From Streptomyces sp. NBC_00344 (GTDB lineage: Bacteria; Actinomycetota; Actinomycetes; Streptomycetales; Streptomycetaceae): DNA of 64,000 bases. Both the position numbers and the translations under genes were made by a program. The notes below the pieces were generated by a model that saw only the letters and a program-made list of their open reading frames with translations, was not told where the DNA came from and ran no database searches. The stretch covers positions 868,001 through 932,000 of the forward strand of contig NZ_CP107996.1 of the NCBI RefSeq assembly GCF_036088315.1, in the 5' to 3' direction. Positions 1 through 9,358 of this stretch are shown one piece after another (position 1 is the first letter of the stretch; every line of letters begins with the position of its first letter).

Positions 1-782
1 ATGGCGATCCGGCCGCCGTGGGTCATGTTGTCCACCATGTCGCGCATGGCCTCGGGGCGGCCGGACATCTCCAGGCCGATGTCGAAGCCCTCCTTGAGGC
101 CGAGACGGCGCTGCGCCTCCGCGACGGGATGCTCGGCGACATTGAGCGCGAGGGTCGCGCCGGCCTTGCGGGCCAGGTCCAGGCGGTACGGACTGACGTC
201 GGTGATCACCACGTTGCGGGCACCCGCGTGCTTCGCCACGGCTGCCGCCATGATGCCGATGGGGCCGGCGCCCGTGATCAGTACGTCCTCACCGACCAGC
301 GGGAAGGAGAGTGCGGTGTGCACCGCGTTGCCGAACGGGTCGAAGATCGCGGCGATGTCCAGATCGACCTGCGCCCGGTGCACCCAGACGTTCGAAGCGG
401 GCAGTGCGACGTACTCGGCGAACGCCCCGTCGCGGCCCACACCGAGCCCGACGGTCGAGCGGCACAGGTGCCTGCGTCCGGCCAGACAGTTGCGGCACTT
501 CCCGCAGACCAGGTGGCCCTCACCGCTGACCAGGTCGCCGACCGCGATCCCGGTGACACCGGTGCCGACCGCCGCGACCTCCCCGACGAACTCGTGGCCG
601 AGGACCAGCGGAGTCGAGACCGACTGCTGGGCCCAGCCGTCCCAGGAACGGATATGGAGGTCCGTGCCGCAGATGCCGGTGCGGGCCACCTTGATCAGCA
701 CGTCGCCCGGGCCGGTCTCCGGCTCGGGTACATCCATGAGCCACAGCCCCGGCTCGGCATGCTGCTTGACAAGGGCCTTCAT
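1..782 (-). CDS. tdh: L-threonine 3-dehydrogenase, 3' end outside window
   Basis: Zinc-dependent medium-chain dehydrogenase that oxidises L-threonine to 2-amino-3-ketobutyrate with NAD. The 260 N-terminal residues are visible (family length about 340); the Rossmann domain runs off the left edge. Seen: the catalytic-zinc segment [10 protein letters not shown], the structural-zinc cysteine cluster [19 protein letters not shown], and the nucleotide-binding glycine motif [11 protein letters not shown]. The ATG at 782 begins [12 protein letters not shown], typical for Tdh. In Streptomyces the next gene downstream is usually kbl (2-amino-3-ketobutyrate CoA ligase), which would lie outside the window. 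A general sorbitol/alcohol dehydrogenase is the main alternative, but the N-terminus fits Tdh. Confidence 0.88.
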   Translation of the reverse strand, partial: MKALVKQHAEPGLWLMDVPEPETGPGDVLIKVARTGICGTDLHIRSWDGWAQQSVSTPLVLGHEFVGEVAAVGTGVTGIAVGDLVSGEGHLVCGKCRNCLAGRRHLCRSTVGLGVGRDGAFAEYVALPASNVWVHRAQVDLDIAAIFDPFGNAVHTALSFPLVGEDVLITGAGPIGIMAAAVAKHAGARNVVITDVSPYRLDLARKAGATLALNVAEHPVAEAQRRLGLKEGFDIGLEMSGRPEAMRDMVDNMTHGGRIA

Positions 783-936
783 CGTGGCGGCTCCAGACGT
801 GACGGTGACGTTCGGCGGGCAGGTCACCAATCTGCCGAGCGCCGGCCGCTCAAGTCCATCGAGGATTTCTTAAGCGGGGGCACAGCGGAGCTTCACGCCT
901 TGCGGCGACAGGGCACACCCGGGGCGGCTGCGGTTT

Positions 937-2820
937 TCAGGAGGTGGCCGCGTTACGCCATACGGTGAGGTCCACGCTGACGAACTGGCTAGGCGAGTCC
1001 CGCGTCGCGAAACTGTGCACGGTGACCAGGCCGTAGTGCCCGGAGCCGGTCTTCACACAGATCCGGGACCCCTTCCCTAGCTTGTCCTTGGAGATGGACG
1101 TGGTGTAGCGGGTGTTGGCGCGGCAGCCTGCCAGCGAACCAGGCTCGCCGGACTCCAGGAGTGCCATGGTGTTCTTGGACTGGTTGGTGGTGACGCTCTC
1201 CCCGTTGACGAGGTCGTCCGAGTAACCGAAGTCGCCCTCGTAGTTCACGTCCAGATCCTCGGGGCGGGGCGGCTCGTCGGCGAAGGTGACCGTGTAGCCG
1301 GCCGGAATGCTGAGGTCCTTGTACACGGCCGCCTTCGGCGCTGCCGGGGTCCTGCTCTTCCCCGCGGCACCTGTACCCGAGTGCGTGCCGCCGGACCGCG
1401 GCGTATCGCTCGCGCTGTTCCGGGATCCCTGCGAGTCCTTGTCCTCACCGTGCTGGCCCGCCAGGTACGCACCACCGCCGATGAGCGCCGCTGCGGCCAC
1501 ACCCGCGACGACGAGCCAGGCCCGGTTCTTCGTCCGGGGCTGCTGATGGGGAGCCTGCGGCGCCGGGAATCCGCCGGGGCTCCCGGCGCCCGGGCGGTAC
1601 GGATAGCTGCCGGGGGCCCCGGCAGCGGGCTGGACCGGATAGCCGCCGGGTGCCCCGGAGGCCGGCGGGTAGGCGTAACCGCCCGCTGCGGGCGGACGGA
1701 CGGACTGCGGGTATGCCGTATGCACCGGCTGCTGGACCGGCGGCATGTGCGGTGCCGTCTGCGTCGGCTGCTGGACCGGCGGCATGTGCGGTGCCGTCTG
1801 CGTCGGCTGCTGGACCGGCGGCATGTGCGGTGCCGTCTGCGTCGGCGGATGAGCCGGCTGCGGGGGCGGAGTCGGGGCAGCGGCCTGGGTCAGATCGGCG
1901 GCATACGAGGACGGCAGCCATCCGTCCGGGCGGCGCAGCGCCGGGTCCTGGGACGCCTGACCGCACAGCTCGATGATCCGTGCGGGGGACGGCCGCTGTG
2001 CCGGGTCCTTGCGGAGGCAGTCGGTGACGATCTCCCGCAGTTCGTCAGGGAGTTGGGAGAGGTCGGGATCCTCGTGCACGATCCGGTAGAGCACCGCGTG
2101 CGAGGGCCCGTCACCGAAGGCGGCTGCACCCGTCGCGGCGAAGGCCGCGATCTGGCCCAGCGCGAAGACATCGGTAGCCGCGGTGCAGCTCGTTCCTGAC
2201 GCCTGCTCCGGGGCCATGAAGGACGGGGTTCCCACACTGACGCCGGTGCCGGTGAGCGCGGTGGTGTCCGCCGCGCGGGCGATGCCGAAGTCGATGACCC
2301 GCGGTCCGTCGGCCGCGAGCAGCACGTTGGACGGTTTGAGGTCGCGGTGGACGATGCCCGCGTGATGGATGACCTGAAGCGCCTCGGCGATCCCGGCCAT
2401 CAGCAGCAGCACGGTCGCCGCGGGCATCGCGCCGTGTCCGGCGACCGCCGCGTGCAGCGAGGGCCCCTGCACATAGGCGGTGGCCAGCCAGGGGTGGGGG
2501 CCCTCGGTGTCACTGTCGATGACAGGCGCGGTGTAGAGCCCCTGCACCCGCTGCGCGGCCCGCACTTCCTGCTGGAACCGGCGGCGGAACTCGGGGTCCT
2601 CGGCGAACTCGGGACGGATCACCTTGATCGCGACGGGCCGTCCGCCCGGCGTGTACGAGAGGTACACCTTGCCCATGCCGCCGGCGCCGAGCCTGGCGCT
2701 GAGCAGATAGCCGGCGACCGTTCGCGGGTCCTCCTCGGTGAGCGGCTGGAACACGTCCGGATCCGCCGCCGAAGCGTCCCTGCCGCCGGCGCGTAGCGGA
2801 TCCTGCTGGTGGTCCGTCAC
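937..2820 (-). CDS. Membrane-anchored Ser/Thr protein kinase (PknB type)
   Basis: Hanks-type kinase of 627 residues. The N-terminal kinase domain (about residues 35-290) has the glycine loop GAGGMGKVYL, the lysine in VAIKVI, the catalytic loop HRDLKPSNVLL, DFGIA and the APE-type segment MAPEQ. A Pro/Gln-rich linker follows (about 305-440) with three near-identical 13-residue repeats of the type TQTAPHMPPVQQP. A single transmembrane helix (AWLVVAGVAAAALIGGGAYL) then leads to a C-terminal extracellular domain of about 170 residues with two cysteines and no PASTA repeats. The topology is cytoplasmic kinase with an outside sensor. The ATG at 2820 is the natural start. The gene stands alone, divergent from the RNase gene; the ligand is unknown. 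Confidence 0.92.
   Translation of the reverse strand: MTDHQQDPLRAGGRDASAADPDVFQPLTEEDPRTVAGYLLSARLGAGGMGKVYLSYTPGGRPVAIKVIRPEFAEDPEFRRRFQQEVRAAQRVQGLYTAPVIDSDTEGPHPWLATAYVQGPSLHAAVAGHGAMPAATVLLLMAGIAEALQVIHHAGIVHRDLKPSNVLLAADGPRVIDFGIARAADTTALTGTGVSVGTPSFMAPEQASGTSCTAATDVFALGQIAAFAATGAAAFGDGPSHAVLYRIVHEDPDLSQLPDELREIVTDCLRKDPAQRPSPARIIELCGQASQDPALRRPDGWLPSSYAADLTQAAAPTPPPQPAHPPTQTAPHMPPVQQPTQTAPHMPPVQQPTQTAPHMPPVQQPVHTAYPQSVRPPAAGGYAYPPASGAPGGYPVQPAAGAPGSYPYRPGAGSPGGFPAPQAPHQQPRTKNRAWLVVAGVAAAALIGGGAYLAGQHGEDKDSQGSRNSASDTPRSGGTHSGTGAAGKSRTPAAPKAAVYKDLSIPAGYTVTFADEPPRPEDLDVNYEGDFGYSDDLVNGESVTTNQSKNTMALLESGEPGSLAGCRANTRYTTSISKDKLGKGSRICVKTGSGHYGLVTVHSFATRDSPSQFVSVDLTVWRNAATS
1729..1845. repeat. 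Three 39-bp tandem repeats in the kinase linker
   Basis: Three perfect, head-to-tail 39-bp units (1729-1767, 1768-1806, 1807-1845) encode the 13-residue Pro/Gln repeats of the kinase linker. The multiple-of-three length keeps the frame, so unit number can change by slippage without breaking the gene. Confidence 0.95.
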
Positions 2821-3156
2821 AATTCCCCCTGGCCTGCCTTTACCCGTTTCTTACGGCGCCGAGCCTATCGAAGCAGGCGCCCGTGCCGCAGGGGCGTCAC
2901 GGGACCCGGCCGCGGCGGCTCCTGGTCCACCCGGTGCGCCCGGCCGTGTTCGAGTCGCAGGCGGTCACAGAGCCTGCCGGTGAAGGGAAGAGGATGTGCC
3001 ACACCATGACTCGCACCGCCGTACGGCACACTGCGACCACCGGATGCACGCGTAAAGCGTAAAGGTCCTGTGAGGGTCATATACGCCTGGGTAAAACGGA
3101 AGTGACGGTTCGTCACATCACTACCGCCAAGCTCTCCACGCCCTCATCCTGAACGC
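2821..3156. promoter_or_regulatory. Divergent promoter region, kinase / RNase
   Basis: This 336-bp gap separates the divergent kinase and RNase genes and holds no convincing gene. The segment 3055-3120 is less GC-rich than its surroundings and contains a 15-bp inverted repeat, GTGACGGTTCGTCAC (3102-3116), 41 bp before the RNase start codon. It is a plausible regulator site, but no specific regulator can be named from sequence. Confidence 0.35.
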
Positions 3157-3552
3157 ATGCGAATCACTCTACGCGCGTTGCGCACCCGTGTTGCCGCCGT
3201 CGGCGTCGCCACCGCGATCGTCGTCACGCCTACCGTGCTCCTCGCGACCGAAGCCCACGCCACCGTGAGTGGCACCATCTGTTACGGCGCCCTGCCCTCA
3301 CAGGCCCACGACACCCTGGACCTCATCGAATCCGGCGGGCCCTTCCCCTACGACCAGGACGGGGTCGTCTTCCAGAACCGGGAAGGTGTGCTGCCTTCCC
3401 AGTCCACCGGCTACTACCACGAGTACACGGTCAAGACCCCGGGCAGCTCGACCCGGGGCGCCCGGCGGATCATCACCGGCGAGCAGACCGCCGAGGACTA
3501 CTACACCGCCGACCACTACGTCACCTTCAAGCAGGTCGACTTCACCTGCTGA
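3157..3552 (+). CDS. Secreted guanyl-specific ribonuclease, RNase Sa family
   Basis: A 131-residue precursor: a Sec signal peptide (residues 1-35, ending AHA) and a 96-residue mature enzyme that aligns without gaps to RNase Sa of S. aureofaciens as I recall that sequence. Subtracting 35 gives RNase Sa numbering. The catalytic base Glu54 is Glu89, Arg65 and Arg69 are Arg100 and Arg104, and the catalytic acid His85 is His120. The guanine-binding Asn39-Arg40-Glu41 is Asn74-Arg75-Glu76, and the single disulfide Cys7-Cys96 is Cys42-Cys131. It cleaves single-stranded RNA after G through a 2',3'-cyclic intermediate, outside the cell. No barstar-like inhibitor gene lies next to it. Confidence 0.95.
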   Translation: MRITLRALRTRVAAVGVATAIVVTPTVLLATEAHATVSGTICYGALPSQAHDTLDLIESGGPFPYDQDGVVFQNREGVLPSQSTGYYHEYTVKTPGSSTRGARRIITGEQTAEDYYTADHYVTFKQVDFTC

Positions 3553-3583
3553 CGGGGGCGCAGGCCCGGCCCCCACGTGCCAC

Positions 3584-4042
3584 TCACTCCTCGACGACAC
3601 CGTCGACGTACACCCAGGCCCCTTCGTGACGCTCGAACCTGCTGCGCTCCCCGAGCTCTCCGGACTCTCCCCGGTTGGTCCAGTGGGCACGGAAGGTGAC
3701 GGTGCCACTGGTGTGGAAGGGGCTTCCCCCGGTGGTGTCCAGGATCTCCAGCCGCTGCCACCGCTGCCCCGTGTCGAACTCGATACGGGGCGGCCGTGTG
3801 TCCGGGTGCCAGCTCCGCAGAAGGTAGTCGGCGTCCTCCACGGCGAACGCGCTGAAGCGCGAACGCATCAGCGCCTCGGCCGTGGGGGCAGCGGCCCTTC
3901 CCGTATGGAATCGGCCACAGCACTCGCCGTATCCGGCAGGCAGCCCACAGGGGCAGGGCGCGGTCGATGCCGGCGGGCGGTGGGACCCCTGCCGGGTGCG
4001 GGATCGCTGCGGGTGTCGCGGCCGGGAAGCGCTTCGGGACAT
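3584..4042 (-). CDS. YchJ-family SEC-C / NTF2-like protein
   Basis: A 152-residue protein. The N-terminal half has a SEC-C-like zinc-binding motif, CPCGLPAGYGECCGRFH, followed by the NTF2-like YchJ domain (EALMRSRFSAF, DYLLRSWHPDTRP, WQRLEILDT, VTFRAHW). This arrangement defines the UPF0225/YchJ family, found widely and without an established reaction. The ATG at 4042 is chosen because translation upstream has no recognisable family sequence; a longer reading frame continues upstream. The gene is convergent with the RNase gene, 31 bp away, and not obviously part of an operon. Confidence 0.85.
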   Translation of the reverse strand: MSRSASRPRHPQRSRTRQGSHRPPASTAPCPCGLPAGYGECCGRFHTGRAAAPTAEALMRSRFSAFAVEDADYLLRSWHPDTRPPRIEFDTGQRWQRLEILDTTGGSPFHTSGTVTFRAHWTNRGESGELGERSRFERHEGAWVYVDGVVEE

Positions 4043-4245
4043 GCCTGCATTGTGCACCGCGGCAGCGAGGGCCGGGGCCGGCCACCCCCAGGACCTGCAC
4101 ACCCCCAAGGCCGCCGGGCCGCGCGGCCGAACAGGCGCGGACAGGCCTGAGCCCCGGCCACTCGGTCCGCAGCGGCCGGGCGCGGGCCCTGCACCTGGCC
4201 GGCCACCTACTCCCACTTCGGCGGAATCCACTGCGCCGGAGGTCT

Positions 4246-4259
4246 TTACATCGATGTAA
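4246..4259. promoter_or_regulatory. Perfect 14-bp palindrome, likely LacI-family operator
   Basis: TTACATCGATGTAA is a perfect palindrome with a central CG, the layout of LacI-family operators. It lies 47 bp before the GH2 start, and the locus encodes its own LacI regulator (10159-11229). The pairing of site and regulator is inference. Confidence 0.6.
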
Positions 4260-4306
4260 TCCGGTGTTGACATGTGACCACTCACCCCTCCCGCACCGGA
4301 GATGCG

Positions 4307-6169
4307 ATGTCCCTGCCTCACGCCCACCACACATCCGCACAGCCGAACGGAGTCCCGCGACCTGAGTATCCCCGTCCCGGGTTCGTCCGGCAGGACTGGC
4401 TGAATCTCAACGGCAGCTGGCAATTCGCCTTCGATCCTGGCGACAGCGGTCTGGAGCGGGGGCTGGTGCACGCCGAACTGGAGGGCGAGATCCAGGTGCC
4501 CTTCTGTCCCGAGTCCGAACTCTCGGGTATCGGCGACACCGATTTCCACGCCGCGGTCTGGTATCGCCGTACGGTCCGGGTCCCGGCCGGCTGGTCCGGA
4601 CGCCATGTACTGCTGCACTTCGGCGCCGTCGATCACGACGCGACCGTCTGGGTCGACGGAGTCGAGGCGGGCAGGCACAGCGGAGGTTTCACCTCGTTCA
4701 CCGTGGACCTGGGCGACCTCGCAGCGCAGCGGGACGGCGAAGCGGTGATCGTCGTACGGGCCCGCGACGCCAGGCACGGGCCGCAGGCGCGCGGCAAGCA
4801 GTCCTACGAGTACGCCAACAGCGCCTGCCACTACACCAGGACGACAGGGATCTGGCAGACCGTCTGGATGGAGCCGGTCGCCGCGACGCATCTGCGTCGC
4901 CCGCGCATCACCCCCGATCTGGGATCGGGCAGCTTCCATCTGGAGATCCCGCTCACCGCCAACCGTCCCGGGCACCGCCTCAGGGCGCGGCTCCGCGACG
5001 ACGCCGGCACCGTGGTCGAGAGCTCGGTCCCGGCCGGCCTCGACATGGCGCCGAGGATCTTCCTCGCGATACCCGACGACCGTCGCCGGCCGTGGTCGCC
5101 CGAGGATCCGCACCTCTACACCCTGGACATCGATCTGCTGGACGGCGAAGGCGCCATGATCGACTCCGCGGTCTGCACCGCGGGACTGCGCTCGGTCGCC
5201 GTGGACGGCAAGCGGCTGCTGCTCAACGGCCGGCCGGTCTTCCAGCGGCTGGTACTCGACCAGGGCTGGTACCCGGACGGGCTGATGACCGCTCCCGACG
5301 ACGCCGCGCTGGTGAAGGACATCGAGCTGGCGTTCGCCGCGGGGTTCAACGGCGCGCGGCTGCACCAGAAGGTCTTCGAGGAGCGGTTCCTGCACCACGC
5401 CGACCGGCTCGGCTATCTCGTCTGGGGCGAGTTCGGCGACTGGGGCTGCAGCGAAGGACGCACCACACAGGACAACCAGCGGCCCACCGCCGGTTACACG
5501 GCTCAGTGGCTGGAGGCGGTGGAGCGCGACTACTCGCATCCGTCGATCGTCGGCTGGTGCCCGCTCAACGAGACCCATCAGGAACTGCACGACCGGCCCA
5601 CCGTGCTGGACGACGTCACCCGGGCGATGTTCCTCGCCACCAAGGCCGCCGACACCTCCCGGCCGGTCATCGACGCCTCCGGCTACGCACACCGGGTGGT
5701 GGAGACCGACGTCTACGACTCCCACAACTACGAGCAGGACCCGGCCGCGTTCCGCACCCAGATGGCCGGACTGGCGAAGGACGAGCCGTTCATCAACCCG
5801 CAGGACCAGGGGCCCGGCGCGGCCGACTGGTCGGTTCCGTACCGCGGACAGCCCTATTTCTGCAGCGAGTTCGGCGGGATCTGGTGGAATCAGGAGGAGG
5901 CGGCGGCCTCTTCGGGTGACGACCGCGGGGTCTCCTGGGGCTACGGTCAGCGTCCGCGCACCGAGGAGGAGTTCCAGCAGCGCTTCGCAGGACTGACCGG
6001 AGTACTGCTCGACGACCCCGACATGTTCGGCTACTGCTACACCCAGCTCACCGATGTCTTCCAGGAACAGAACGGTGTCTACCACTTCGACCGCACCCCG
6101 AAGCTGGACACCGACCGGTTGCGCGCGGCCCAGCAACGGCCGGCGGCCTACGAGGAGCGGCGGCGATGA
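4307..6169 (+). CDS. Glycoside hydrolase family 2 enzyme (beta-galactosidase/glucuronidase type)
   Basis: A cytoplasmic 620-residue GH2 enzyme without signal peptide. Domains in order: a jelly-roll sugar-binding domain (about 20-190), an immunoglobulin-like domain (about 190-285) and a TIM barrel (about 290-615). The acid/base Glu422 is in WCPLNETHQE and the nucleophile Glu521 is in YFCSEFGGIWW. At about 620 residues it is shorter than LacZ and close to beta-glucuronidases and short beta-galactosidases, so the sugar specificity is open. The ATG at 4307 follows GGAG by 5 nt; a GTG at 4274 is possible but lacks an SD site. It overlaps the binding-protein gene by ATGA, so import and cleavage are co-expressed. 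Confidence 0.9.
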   Translation: MSLPHAHHTSAQPNGVPRPEYPRPGFVRQDWLNLNGSWQFAFDPGDSGLERGLVHAELEGEIQVPFCPESELSGIGDTDFHAAVWYRRTVRVPAGWSGRHVLLHFGAVDHDATVWVDGVEAGRHSGGFTSFTVDLGDLAAQRDGEAVIVVRARDARHGPQARGKQSYEYANSACHYTRTTGIWQTVWMEPVAATHLRRPRITPDLGSGSFHLEIPLTANRPGHRLRARLRDDAGTVVESSVPAGLDMAPRIFLAIPDDRRRPWSPEDPHLYTLDIDLLDGEGAMIDSAVCTAGLRSVAVDGKRLLLNGRPVFQRLVLDQGWYPDGLMTAPDDAALVKDIELAFAAGFNGARLHQKVFEERFLHHADRLGYLVWGEFGDWGCSEGRTTQDNQRPTAGYTAQWLEAVERDYSHPSIVGWCPLNETHQELHDRPTVLDDVTRAMFLATKAADTSRPVIDASGYAHRVVETDVYDSHNYEQDPAAFRTQMAGLAKDEPFINPQDQGPGAADWSVPYRGQPYFCSEFGGIWWNQEEAAASSGDDRGVSWGYGQRPRTEEEFQQRFAGLTGVLLDDPDMFGYCYTQLTDVFQEQNGVYHFDRTPKLDTDRLRAAQQRPAAYEERRR

Positions 6170-7464
6170 GCCCGCTGTCGAGGCGCGCGCTGCTGCGCGG
6201 CGCCGGCGCGGGGGCACTGCTTCCCGCGCTCGGCGCGTGCGGTTCGCCGGCCGCGAGCGTCGCGAGCGCCGACGAGATCCAGTACTGGAATCTCTTCGCC
6301 GGCCCGGACGGCAACCTGATGAAGGACATGACCCGGAAGATCGAGCAACGGGTTCCGGATCTCAGGGTCAACACCACCGTGCTGGACTGGGGACCGCCGT
6401 ACTACACCAAACTCGCCATGGCCTCGGTCGGCGGCCGGGCTCCCGACATCGCGGTCATGCACCTCACCCGGCTGCCCGGATACGCGCCGGGTGGTCTGCT
6501 CGAACCCTGGGACATGGACCTGCTGGCCGAATTCGGCGTCCGCCGGCAGGACATCAATCCGACGGTCTTCAAGCGCGGTCTGTACGAGGGGAAACCGTTC
6601 GCCGTCCCCCTCGACACCCACCCCTTCATCATGTTCTACGACCGCGACATGATGGACAGATCCGGGCTGTTGCGGACCGACGGGCAGCCGCTTCCCTTCG
6701 AGTCGCCGGCCCACTGTCTGGAAGTGGCGAAGAAGCTCCGCAAGGACACCGGCAAGCTCGGGCCCGTCTTCGGCCACGTCAACGACGGCGCCAACGCCTG
6801 GCGGATGTTCTGGACCCTGTTCAGCCAGACGGGCGGGGCCTTCGATCTCACCGGTGCGCGTGCCGGCATCGACATCGACCGGGCGGTCGACGTGGTGCGC
6901 TTCATGGCGGAGCTCATACGTCCCGACTGCCGCACCATGGAAATCTCCACCGCCATCGCGGACTTCGCCAACGGGCAGTCCCCGGCGATCTTCAACGGTG
7001 AGTGGGATCTCAACACCTTCAGGACCGCCAAGAAGGACAAGCTCGGCGCCGCACCCTTCCCCACCATCTTCGACAAGCCCGCGGGGGCGGCCGACAGCCA
7101 CTCCCTCGTGCTGCCCCGGCAGAACCACGTCGATCCCGCGAAGCGACGTCAGGCACACCGGTTCGCCGCCGAACTGCTCAAGTCGAGCCTGGCGTGGGCG
7201 GGCGGCGGCCACATTCCGGCCTATCTGCCGGTCACCGCGTCGAAGGCGTACGCACAGCTGCATCCGCAGCACGAATACGCCCAGGCGGCGAACCAGCCCG
7301 CCCTCGACCCGAAGGCCTGGTTCACCGGAGCGGGGTCGGACTTCCAGAACCGGATGTGCCAGGCCCTGCAGCTGACGCTCATCTCCGGAGCGGCTCCCGA
7401 GAAGGCCGTGAGGAAGATGGTCTCCGAGATCAACACCCTTCTGTCCAAGCCGAATCCGGCCTGA
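6166..7464 (+). CDS. Sugar ABC transporter solute-binding lipoprotein
   Basis: Family 1 extracellular solute-binding protein, 432 residues. The N-terminus has an arginine pair (SRRALLRG), a hydrophobic stretch and the lipobox LGAC, so the mature protein starts at Cys25 and is lipid-anchored outside the membrane, possibly exported by Tat. The rest is the two-lobe periplasmic-binding fold (QYWNLFAGPDGN, APDIAVMHL, GKPFAVPLDTHP). The start overlaps the GH2 stop by ATGA. With the two permeases downstream it forms one importer; the sugar is presumably the GH2 substrate. Confidence 0.9.
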   Translation: MSPLSRRALLRGAGAGALLPALGACGSPAASVASADEIQYWNLFAGPDGNLMKDMTRKIEQRVPDLRVNTTVLDWGPPYYTKLAMASVGGRAPDIAVMHLTRLPGYAPGGLLEPWDMDLLAEFGVRRQDINPTVFKRGLYEGKPFAVPLDTHPFIMFYDRDMMDRSGLLRTDGQPLPFESPAHCLEVAKKLRKDTGKLGPVFGHVNDGANAWRMFWTLFSQTGGAFDLTGARAGIDIDRAVDVVRFMAELIRPDCRTMEISTAIADFANGQSPAIFNGEWDLNTFRTAKKDKLGAAPFPTIFDKPAGAADSHSLVLPRQNHVDPAKRRQAHRFAAELLKSSLAWAGGGHIPAYLPVTASKAYAQLHPQHEYAQAANQPALDPKAWFTGAGSDFQNRMCQALQLTLISGAAPEKAVRKMVSEINTLLSKPNPA

Positions 7465-7489
7465 TCGCGCGAGACAAGGAGCGATCGCC

Positions 7490-8419
7490 ATGAGTTCCCT
7501 CCGCATTCCCCTGCGCGCCTCCGCACGGTCCGGCACCGCCCGTCCGTCCCGCCGGGGTGCCCCCGGCTCGTCGGGCTGGCCCTTCGTACTTCCCTTCCTG
7601 GTCTTCTTCGGGCTCTTTCTGGTCCTGCCGATCGGCTACGGCCTGTGGATGAGTTTCACCGACTCCAGCCTGACCGGACACGGCGACAACACCTTCGCCG
7701 GCCTGGACAACTACGCCGAGGCGCTGACCGACCCCGAGGTGTGGTCGAGCCTCGAGAACACGGTCTGGTTCACCGTGCTGACGTCCGTCCCGCTGGTCGT
7801 GGTGGCCCTCGTGATGGCCCTGCTCGTGCATACCGGAATGCCGGGGCAATGGGTGTGGCGGCTGTCGTTCTTCGCGCCCTATCTGCTGCCAGTCGCCGTG
7901 GTCACCCAGGTGTGGTCCCTGTTGTTCCAGCCCGACCTCGGGCTCCTCAACTCGATGCTGAAGGCCGTCGGCATCGACGGGATCGGCTGGCTGGTCGACG
8001 AGAAGTACGCGATGTGGTCCATCGCTCTGCTGACCCTCTGGTGGACGGTGGGCTTCAACTTCCTGCTGTATCTGGCGGCGTTGCAGGCCGTTCCCGACCA
8101 CCTGTACGAAGCGGCGGCCATCGACGGGGCAGGTGCGTGGCGCAGGCTGTGGTCGATCACTCTGCCCCAGCTGCGGCGCACCACCGCGCTGATCGCGGTA
8201 CTTCAGGTGCTGGCGTCCCTGAAGGTCTTCGACCAGATCTATCTGCTCACCAAGGGCGGTCCGGACAACTCGACGAAACCGATCATCGAGTACATCTACG
8301 ACACGGGCTTCGCCAACTACCGCCTGGGCTACGCATCAGCGGTGTCCTACGTCTTCTTCGCGATCGTCATCATCCTCTCGATCGCCCAACTCAAGATCTT
8401 TTCGCGCAGGGAGGACTGA
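7490..8419 (+). CDS. Sugar ABC transporter permease (MalF type)
   Basis: Membrane permease of 309 residues with six predicted transmembrane helices, starting with FVLPFLVFFGLFLVLPIGYG at about residues 28-47. The EAA loop that docks the ATPase is YEAAAIDGAGAWRRLWSITL. It starts 25 bp after the binding-protein gene and is followed 6 bp later by the second permease. The locus has no ATPase gene; in Streptomyces such systems usually share the ATPase MsiK encoded elsewhere. Confidence 0.92.
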   Translation: MSSLRIPLRASARSGTARPSRRGAPGSSGWPFVLPFLVFFGLFLVLPIGYGLWMSFTDSSLTGHGDNTFAGLDNYAEALTDPEVWSSLENTVWFTVLTSVPLVVVALVMALLVHTGMPGQWVWRLSFFAPYLLPVAVVTQVWSLLFQPDLGLLNSMLKAVGIDGIGWLVDEKYAMWSIALLTLWWTVGFNFLLYLAALQAVPDHLYEAAAIDGAGAWRRLWSITLPQLRRTTALIAVLQVLASLKVFDQIYLLTKGGPDNSTKPIIEYIYDTGFANYRLGYASAVSYVFFAIVIILSIAQLKIFSRRED

Positions 8420-8425
8420 CGGGTC

Positions 8426-9358
8426 ATGGCACCGGACACACTCGCACCCACGACCGGTACACCACCGCGGAGCACCATGCCGCGCGAGGTCGCCCGCCGC
8501 CGCGGCGGCACGCAGGGCTGGCACCCCACTCTGGGCACCGGGCCCACCACGCGGATTCTCACCTCACTGGCCCTGGTCCTGATGGCCGCCGCATGGCTGC
8601 TCCCGTTCGCCTGGGCCATCGACACCTCACTGAAGACCGAGGTCGACGCCAGCTCGGACACCGGCTGGTTCCCTGACGGCGGTTTCAGCCTCGACGCCTA
8701 CCGGAAGATCTTCGACCAGGGCAACATCCCGGTCTGGGCGCTGAACAGCCTGCTGATCGCCCTCGCTGTGACGGCGCTGACAGTGCTGATCTCCGCGATG
8801 GCGGCATACGCCTTCTCCCGCACGCTCTTTCGCGGGCGCCGTGCGCTCTTCGCCGCCACTCTCGCATCGATCATGGTTCCGCCGCAGATTCTGATCGTGC
8901 CGCTGTTCCGGCAGATGCTGTCCATGAACCTGGTCGACACCTACGCCGCGGTGATCCTCCCGCAGGCGGTGGCGCCGGCGATGGTGTACATCCTGAAGAA
9001 GTTCTTCGACTCGGTGCCCCGCGAACTGGAGGAGGCGGCCCGTATCGACGGTGCGGGCAGCTGGCGGGTGTTCGCCAGTGTGGTGCTGCCGCTGTCCCGC
9101 CCGATTCTGGCGGCCGTGGCGATCTTTGTCTTCATCACCACCTGGAACAACTTCCTGTGGCCGTTCATCAGCACCAGCGACCCGGGCCTGATGACGCTGC
9201 CGGTGGGCCTGTCGACGATCAAGGACTCCTCGGGGCTCATGTACGCGCAGACATCTGCGGCATCGATCCTGGCCGGCATTCCGCTGCTGATCGTCTTCAT
9301 GCTCTTCCAGCGGCAGATCGTCAAGTCGGTGGCGACGACCGGCCTGGGCGGTCAGTGA
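8426..9358 (+). CDS. Sugar ABC transporter permease (MalG type)
   Basis: Second membrane subunit, 310 residues, six predicted helices after a cytoplasmic N-terminus of about 40 residues. The ATPase-docking EAA loop reads LEEAARIDGAGSWRVFASVV. It lies 6 bp after the first permease and ends the GH2/importer operon. MalG-type subunits pair with the MalF-type subunit and the shared ATPase. No clear terminator hairpin was found in the 247 bp that follow. Confidence 0.92.
   Translation: MAPDTLAPTTGTPPRSTMPREVARRRGGTQGWHPTLGTGPTTRILTSLALVLMAAAWLLPFAWAIDTSLKTEVDASSDTGWFPDGGFSLDAYRKIFDQGNIPVWALNSLLIALAVTALTVLISAMAAYAFSRTLFRGRRALFAATLASIMVPPQILIVPLFRQMLSMNLVDTYAAVILPQAVAPAMVYILKKFFDSVPRELEEAARIDGAGSWRVFASVVLPLSRPILAAVAIFVFITTWNNFLWPFISTSDPGLMTLPVGLSTIKDSSGLMYAQTSAASILAGIPLLIVFMLFQRQIVKSVATTGLGGQ

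Noticed and set aside
3584..6217. A very long minus-strand open frame opposite the GH2 gene
   Set aside because: It is the shadow of the GH2 gene in high-GC DNA; the protein text has no family features, whereas the plus strand gives a full GH2 enzyme with both catalytic glutamates. Only its last 459 bases (YchJ-like) are real.
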